Origin: Sphingomonadales bacterium
GTDB lineage: Bacteria; Pseudomonadota; Alphaproteobacteria; Sphingomonadales; Sphingomonadaceae
Length of the DNA: 9,258 nt
NCBI GenBank assembly: GCA_027489295.1
Contig: JAIYAA010000082.1
Location: forward strand, 1 to 9,258
Direction of reading: 5' to 3'
Shown here: positions 5,828-9,258 of the stretch, in pieces
How the letters are laid out: each line of letters opens with the position of its first letter
Position numbering within the stretch: the stretch's first letter is position 1
The notes under the pieces: generated by a model
Told to the model about the DNA's origin: nothing
The model's database searches: none
The model's input: the letters and a program-made list of their open reading frames with translations, nothing else
Translations under genes and position numbers: made by a program

Positions 5828-6562
5828 CTAGTCCCCGGCGTCGGGGCGGTCGTACAGGTCCCAGCGATGCTCGCCGGTCACCGTGTCGGCATAGGGCCGG
5901 CCGGTGGCATCGCGGCTGGGGATATACCGGAAGCGCTTGCGGATCAGCGTGCAGGTCGTCTCGTCGAGATCGCGATTGCCGCTGCTGCGGGTGACGGTGC
6001 AGTCGGTCACCCGGCCCTTCACGCCGACGACGAAGCGCAGCCCCACCGTCCCGCTCGCCCCGGCGTCGAACGCGGCGCGCGGATAATCGGCATCGGTGAT
6101 CCGCCCGCCGATCCAGTGCAGCGGCTCCCCGCCGCCGCCGCCCGGGCCGTTGCCGCGCCCGCCGCTGCCGGTCCCCTCGCCCGCGCCGCCCGCGCCCGTC
6201 CCCGGCCCCGCCACCGGCGCGGCACCCGAGCTGGAATCGCGCGCGGTCGCCGGCATCGGTGCCGTCACCAGCGGCGGCGGTTGCAGGACGATCGGGGGTG
6301 GCGGCGCGACAACCTCGGTCGCCTTGGACACGCGGTTGGGCGGTGCGGCGGCTCCCTCGGCCTTCGGGGCGGCACGGCGCTTCGCGGGTTCGGGCACGGG
6401 TGGCGGGGGCGGAGGCGGCACGTCGAAGCGCAGCAGGCTGGCGTCCGGGTCCGGGCGGACCACCGTCTGCGCGCGCAGACCGGCGAACAGCAGCGCGGCC
6501 AGCAGCGCCTCGACGGCGATCGCCGCGGCAGCCCCGCGCACCCGGGAGCGCGCGCGATTCAT
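5828..6562 (-). CDS. TonB-like energy transducer protein
   Basis: A 244-residue envelope protein with TonB architecture. There is a short basic N-terminus (MNRARSRVRG) and one membrane segment (about 11-29). A proline-rich periplasmic stretch includes seven consecutive prolines (49-55) and a second Pro cluster (87-97). A glycine/serine-rich linker follows (113-146), then a TonB C-terminal domain (about 155-235) with YPRAAFDAGASGTVGLRFVV and the usual GRVTDCTVTRSSG, LDETTCTLIRKRFRY. Known TonB proteins pass proton-motive energy from ExbB/ExbD to outer-membrane TonB-dependent receptors. No exbB, exbD or receptor gene lies in the window, so this is a stand-alone paralog, or a protein that only borrows the domain. 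C188 and C204 could form a disulfide. Start 6562 puts the positive residues right before the membrane segment; the ATG at 6616 would add 18 residues. It converges on phhB with 23 nt between stops. Confidence 0.88.
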   Translation of the reverse strand: MNRARSRVRGAAAAIAVEALLAALLFAGLRAQTVVRPDPDASLLRFDVPPPPPPPVPEPAKRRAAPKAEGAAAPPNRVSKATEVVAPPPPIVLQPPPLVTAPMPATARDSSSGAAPVAGPGTGAGGAGEGTGSGGRGNGPGGGGGEPLHWIGGRITDADYPRAAFDAGASGTVGLRFVVGVKGRVTDCTVTRSSGNRDLDETTCTLIRKRFRYIPSRDATGRPYADTVTGEHRWDLYDRPDAGD

Positions 6563-6600
6563 CGGCTGCCCCACGATCGTTGCGGGTTCATGCAACCGAA

Positions 6601-6616
6601 ATGTGGCATGGCACAT
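6601..6616. promoter_or_regulatory. Near-perfect 16-bp palindrome in the tonB-like / glycine-zipper divergent region
   Basis: ATGTGGCATGGCACAT is palindromic except for one position per half (G6 against G11). It sits in the 93-nt gap between the two divergent starts, 40 nt upstream of the plus-strand ATG. Its placement fits a shared operator, but no regulator is identified and no clear -35/-10 pair was found nearby. Confidence 0.3.
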
Positions 6617-6655
6617 TGATACGCATCGAACACGAACCGAAGATGGGGTCCGACC

Positions 6656-6982
6656 ATGCGTAAGACAATCGCCGCGCTCAGTGCTCTCGCTCTGGTCCTG
6701 CCGGTGGCCATGCCGATCACCGCGGCAAGCGCCCAGCAGCGCTACGAGGGCAAGTCCAGCTCGAGCCGCGGCTATCGCTATGTGAAGAAGTGCCGCAAGT
6801 CGAAGGGCCATACCGGCCTGATCGCGGGCGGCGTGGCGGGTGCGCTCGCCGGTCCGTCGGTGGTCGGTGGCGGCCTGCTCGGCGCTGCCGCCGGCGGCGT
6901 CGCCGGTGCGCTGGGCGGCCGTGCGATCGATCGCACCATCACCGCCAAGGACCGCTGCTACTATGTGAAGGTTCGCCGCTGA
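6656..6982 (+). CDS. Exported small glycine-zipper protein
   Basis: A 108-residue protein with a clear Sec signal peptide: basic MRKT, a hydrophobic core at 5-20, and an ASAQQ cleavage site after about residue 26. The mature part starts with a Ser/Tyr-rich segment (28-43). Next is a glycine zipper, GLIAGGVAGALAG (54-66) and VVGGGLLGAAAGGVAGALGG (69-88), with small residues every four positions, a pattern that packs transmembrane or oligomeric helices. C46 (YVKKC) and C101 (DRCYYVKV) flank the zipper symmetrically and could form a disulfide. Similar glycine-zipper lipoprotein-like or surface-antigen proteins occur in the outer envelope of many proteobacteria, but no lipobox cysteine is present here. 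The function is unknown. The upstream GATGGGG is a modest Shine-Dalgarno. A strong terminator follows 10 nt after the stop, so it is probably monocistronic. Confidence 0.85.
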   Translation: MRKTIAALSALALVLPVAMPITAASAQQRYEGKSSSSRGYRYVKKCRKSKGHTGLIAGGVAGALAGPSVVGGGLLGAAAGGVAGALGGRAIDRTITAKDRCYYVKVRR

Positions 6983-6992
6983 GCCGACATGG

Positions 6993-7017
6993 GGGGCGGG
7001 GTTCGCCCCGCCCCTTT
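6993..7017 (+). terminator. Intrinsic terminator after the glycine-zipper gene
   Basis: GGGGCGGGG (6993-7001) pairs perfectly with CCCCGCCCC (7006-7014) around a TTCG tetraloop, followed by TTT (7015-7017). It is a 9-bp GC stem with an extra-stable UUCG loop and a short U-run, 10 nt after the stop codon. This is the clearest Rho-independent terminator in the window. Confidence 0.8.
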
Positions 7018-7026
7018 CCAATCGCG

Positions 7027-7082
7027 CCTGCATCGGCCAGAAACCGGCCAATCGCGGCTCTTGGGCCGCCCAGAGATGCAGG
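7027..7082 (+). promoter_or_regulatory. Structured leader of pepP, possible three-way junction covering the RBS
   Basis: An 8-bp perfect inverted repeat, CCTGCATC (7027-7034) and GATGCAGG (7075-7082), closes two inner hairpins. One is GGCC/GGCC (7035-7038 with 7046-7049, loop AGAAACC); the other is GCGGCT/GGCCGC (7054-7059 with 7064-7069, loop CTTG, one wobble pair). Together they could form a three-way junction. The 3' strand of the closing stem contains the AGG of the pepP Shine-Dalgarno (AGGA 7080-7083, 9 nt before the ATG), so folding would hide the ribosome binding site. A nine-base direct repeat, CCAATCGCG, also occurs at 7018 and 7048. It matches no riboswitch class that I recognise. 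The upstream terminator leaves little room for a separate promoter, so whether this region is transcribed as a leader is unproven. Confidence 0.4.
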
Positions 7083-7092
7083 AACACCGCGT

Positions 7093-8889
7093 ATGTCCAG
7101 CTATGCCGATCGTCTGAACGCGCTGCGTGCGCAGCTTGCGCAGGATGCGCTCGACGGCTTCGTCGTGCCGCTCACCGACGAGCACATGTCCGAATATGTG
7201 GGCGAATACGCCCAGCGCCTCGCCTGGCTCACCGGCTTCCAGGGCTCGGCCGGGACTGCCGTGGTGCTGCCGCAGGAAGCGGCGATCTTCACCGACGGGC
7301 GCTATACGCTGCAGGTCCGCCAGCAGGTCTCGCACGAGCATTGGGACTATGTCGGCGTTCCCGCCACCAGCGTCGCCGACTGGCTCGGCGCCCATGCCCC
7401 GAATGGCGGCCGCATCGGCTATGATCCCTGGCTGCACACCCGCGCCTGGGTGGAGGAAGCCCGCAAGGCGCTCGCCGAGAAGGGCGCGACGCTCGTCGCC
7501 GTCACCCGCAACCCGATCGACGCGGTCTGGGCCGACCAGCCCAGCCCCTCCGACGCCCCGCTGGCGGTGCTCGACGAGGTGCTGGCCGGCAAGTCCTCCG
7601 CCGCCAAGCGCGCCGAGATCGCCGACTGGCTGCAGGCCCGCCATGCCGATGCGGTGGTGATCGCCGCACTCGATTCGATCGCCTGGACCTTCAACGTCCG
7701 CGGCGACGACGTGACCCACACGCCCGTCGCGCTCGCCTATACCGTGATCCATGCCGACGGCACCGCCGACCTGTTCGTGGCGCCCGAGAAGGTGACCGAC
7801 GCGGTGCGCCAGCATCTCGGCAACGCGGTGCGCATCCAGGACCGCGCCGCCTTCGCACCGGCGCTGGGCGGCTTTGCCGGCAAGCGCGTCATCGCGGACC
7901 CGGGCACCGCGGTGTCGGCGATCTTCGACGGGCTGGAGGCCGGCGGCGCCACCGTGGTCGCGCTGCGCGATCCGGTGATCCTCGCCAAGGCGATCAAGAA
8001 CCCCGCCGAGGTCGCCGGCCACAAGGCCGCCCAGGCGCGCGACGGCGCCGCACTCAGCCGCTTCCTGAAGTGGTTCGAGGCAACCGCACCGCAGGGTGGG
8101 CTGACGGAGATGTCCGTCGCCGACAAGCTGCGCGCCTTCCGCGAGGAAACCGGCAAGCTGAAGGACCTGTCGTTCGACACCATCTCCGCCACCGGCCCCA
8201 ACGGCGCGATCCCGCACTACAAGGTCACCGAGGAATCGAGCCTGCCGATCGAGCGCGGCCAGCTGTTCCTGATCGATTCGGGCGGGCAATATGGCGACGG
8301 GACGACGGACGTCACCCGTGTCATGCCGGTCGGCGAGGCGAGCCATGAGATGAAGGACCGCTTCACTCGCGTGCTCAAGGGCCATATCGCCATCGCCACC
8401 GCGATCTTCCCGGACGGCACCACCGGCGCGCAGATCGACGGCTTCGCGCGGCGCCCGCTCTGGGAAGCGGGTCTCGACTTCGCGCACGGCACCGGCCACG
8501 GCGTCGGCGCCTATCTGTCGGTGCACGAGGGCCCGCAGCGCATCGCCCCGCCCTCCTATCCGGGCGGGCAGGCGCTGGAGCCGCTGCGCGCCGGCATGTT
8601 CCTCTCGAACGAGCCGGGCTATTACAAGGCCGGCGAATACGGCATCCGCATCGAGAACCTCGTGCATATCGTCACGCAGGAAATCCCCGGCGGCGACCGG
8701 CCGATGCTGGCGTTCGAGACGCTCACCTTCGCGCCGATCGAGCGCAGCCTGATCCTGCCCGAGCTGCTGAGCGCGGAAGAGCGCGCCTGGCTGGATGCGT
8801 ACCATGCCGAGGTGCTGGCGATCGTCGGCCCGCAGCTGGACGGCGACGAGCGCGCCTGGCTCGAGGCGAAGTGCGCGCCGATCGGGTGA
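7093..8889 (+). CDS. pepP: Aminopeptidase P family protein (M24B, XPNPEP1-like)
   Basis: Cytosolic Xaa-Pro aminopeptidase, removing N-terminal residues that precede proline. The 598-residue length is that of the three-domain eukaryote-like form (human XPNPEP1 is 623), longer than E. coli PepP (about 440). Residues 1-160 form the first creatinase-like domain (GFVVPLTDEHMSEYVGEYAQ, WLTGFQGSAGTAVV, FTDGRYTLQ). About 160-310 is the second such domain, with WTFNVRGDDVTHTPV. From about 310 comes the pita-bread catalytic domain. The five metal ligands are visible: D395 (LIDSGGQY), D406 (TTDVTR), H469 (HGTGHGVG), E507 (SNEPGYY) and E521 (IRIENL); the 11-, 63- and 14-residue spacings for D-D, D-H and E-E equal those of the human enzyme. 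Start ATG 7093 has AGGA 9 nt upstream; the longer in-frame ATG at 6790 lies in the preceding gene in another frame. An 11-bp hairpin follows the stop. Confidence 0.95.
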   Translation: MSSYADRLNALRAQLAQDALDGFVVPLTDEHMSEYVGEYAQRLAWLTGFQGSAGTAVVLPQEAAIFTDGRYTLQVRQQVSHEHWDYVGVPATSVADWLGAHAPNGGRIGYDPWLHTRAWVEEARKALAEKGATLVAVTRNPIDAVWADQPSPSDAPLAVLDEVLAGKSSAAKRAEIADWLQARHADAVVIAALDSIAWTFNVRGDDVTHTPVALAYTVIHADGTADLFVAPEKVTDAVRQHLGNAVRIQDRAAFAPALGGFAGKRVIADPGTAVSAIFDGLEAGGATVVALRDPVILAKAIKNPAEVAGHKAAQARDGAALSRFLKWFEATAPQGGLTEMSVADKLRAFREETGKLKDLSFDTISATGPNGAIPHYKVTEESSLPIERGQLFLIDSGGQYGDGTTDVTRVMPVGEASHEMKDRFTRVLKGHIAIATAIFPDGTTGAQIDGFARRPLWEAGLDFAHGTGHGVGAYLSVHEGPQRIAPPSYPGGQALEPLRAGMFLSNEPGYYKAGEYGIRIENLVHIVTQEIPGGDRPMLAFETLTFAPIERSLILPELLSAEERAWLDAYHAEVLAIVGPQLDGDERAWLEAKCAPIG

Positions 8890-8894
8890 GCTGA

Positions 8895-8921
8895 AGATCC
8901 TCCCCGGCGCGGGGAGGATCT
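8895..8921. terminator. Hairpin between pepP and the small minus-strand ORF
   Basis: AGATCCTCCCC (8895-8905) pairs perfectly with GGGGAGGATCT (8911-8921) around a five-base GGCGC loop. It begins 5 nt after the pepP stop and ends 2 nt before the stop of the convergent small ORF. No T-run follows on either strand; it probably acts as a bidirectional or Rho-assisted terminator, or a 3'-end protector. Confidence 0.6.
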
Positions 8922-8923
8922 CG

Positions 8924-9061
8924 TCACTCCGGCGATTCGGGGCCGGGTTCGCCGCCCTGCCCCGCGGCTTCCACCTTCGCCTCGCGCGCCTGCGCTTTCC
9001 GCCGCCGCAGGTTTTCACGCAGTTTTTCGGCCAGACGAGCCTGCTTATCCACATCCTTCAT
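8924..9061 (-). CDS. Small charged hypothetical protein (45 aa)
   Basis: A 45-residue hydrophilic protein. A basic, probably helical stretch from MKDVDKQARLAEKLRENLRR through RKAQAREAKV (1-30) carries a clear alternation of Lys/Arg, Ala and Leu. It is followed by a Gly/Pro/Glu tail (31-45). I recall similar short ARLAEKLRENLRRRKAQAR-type proteins in other sphingomonads, but cannot name a family or function. Cytosolic; possibly nucleic-acid or ribosome associated because of its basic helix, which is inference only. The start at 9061 is the only ATG before the sequence turns into antisense tRNA upstream. Its Shine-Dalgarno is poor (AAGG is 15 nt away), so expression is less certain. A shared hairpin lies just beyond its stop, and the tRNA-Thr promoter region lies upstream on the opposite strand. 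Confidence 0.55.
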   Translation of the reverse strand: MKDVDKQARLAEKLRENLRRRKAQAREAKVEAAGQGGEPGPESPE

Positions 9062-9091
9062 GCGAAAAGCGATAAACCTTCGTGATGCGGG

Positions 9092-9120
9092 TTGACAATC
9101 ACGGGCCCCCAAGCAAATAG
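9092..9120 (+). promoter_or_regulatory. Candidate promoter of tRNA-Thr
   Basis: A perfect -35 hexamer TTGACA (9092-9097) is followed 17 nt later by AAATAG (9115-9120), a poor -10; CAAATA with 16-nt spacing is the alternative. The sequence just after it (GGCCCCTCCC) is very GC-rich, as in discriminators of stringently controlled stable-RNA promoters; that link is inference. It would give a 5' leader of roughly 35 nt before the mature tRNA. A CGTGAT/ATCACG inverted repeat (9081-9086 and 9098-9103) brackets the -35. Confidence 0.4.
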
Positions 9121-9162
9121 GCCCCTCCCGCACGGCGCTGGTCGCCGCGGTTGGAAAACAGT

Positions 9163-9237
<75 letters not shown>

Positions 9238-9258
9238 TTTTCCCCTTCTGACAGAAGA

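Noticed and set aside
6961..9054. 697-codon open frame antisense to pepP
   Set aside because: It arises from the strong GC3 bias of pepP. The product is low-complexity R/G/A/D-rich with no recognisable domain and has no ribosome binding site.

Overview
The window is a GC-rich (roughly two-thirds G+C), densely packed chromosomal segment. It looks like a Sphingomonas-type alphaproteobacterium (Sphingomonadales): GapR/DUF2312 and DUF1244 are alphaproteobacterial hallmark families, the ccmAB genes are of alphaproteobacterial type, and third codon positions are almost all G or C. This taxon is inferred from gene content, not from a database search. I see no insertion sequence, prophage, CRISPR array or sign of recent transfer. 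It reads as ordinary core genome with some interesting small-scale structure.

Layout. Positions 1-2280 hold four minus-strand genes, in transcription order: a DUF1244 protein with an extra C-terminal tail, a secreted amidohydrolase, the nucleoid protein GapR, and the first 32 codons of yebC, which runs off the left edge. Pyruvate kinase (pyk) is divergent from DUF1244 on the plus strand (2353-3822). It ends at a strong GC hairpin shared with the convergent minus-strand set at 3859-5461. That set is a small metallopeptidase, then ccmA, then ccmB, joined by two 4-nt stop/start overlaps that use TTG and GTG starts. phhB (pterin-4a-carbinolamine dehydratase) diverges from the metallopeptidase. 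It converges on a TonB-like protein gene (minus), which in turn diverges from a small exported glycine-zipper protein (plus). A textbook terminator follows. Next come a 5' leader with three-way-junction potential, a large cytosolic aminopeptidase P (M24B), another strong hairpin, a tiny charged minus-strand ORF, and a tRNA-Thr(GGT) with encoded CCA.

How the genes work together. Pyk closes the Entner-Doudoroff/lower glycolytic route and carries the residue set of K+-independent pyruvate kinases. CcmAB is the ABC part of the system I cytochrome c maturation machinery, but ccmC-I are not here. PhhB recycles the pterin cofactor of aromatic amino-acid hydroxylases. The amidohydrolase (predicted periplasmic) and aminopeptidase P (cytosolic) may both work on proline- or dipeptide-type substrates, but they are not in one operon. 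The TonB-like and glycine-zipper proteins are envelope proteins.

I did not find a clear new multi-gene system. The most interesting signals are the pepP leader, which could hide the ribosome binding site, and the structured 47-nt element in front of gapR. The coupled metallopeptidase-ccmA-ccmB arrangement and the K+-independent pyruvate kinase signature also deserve a look.
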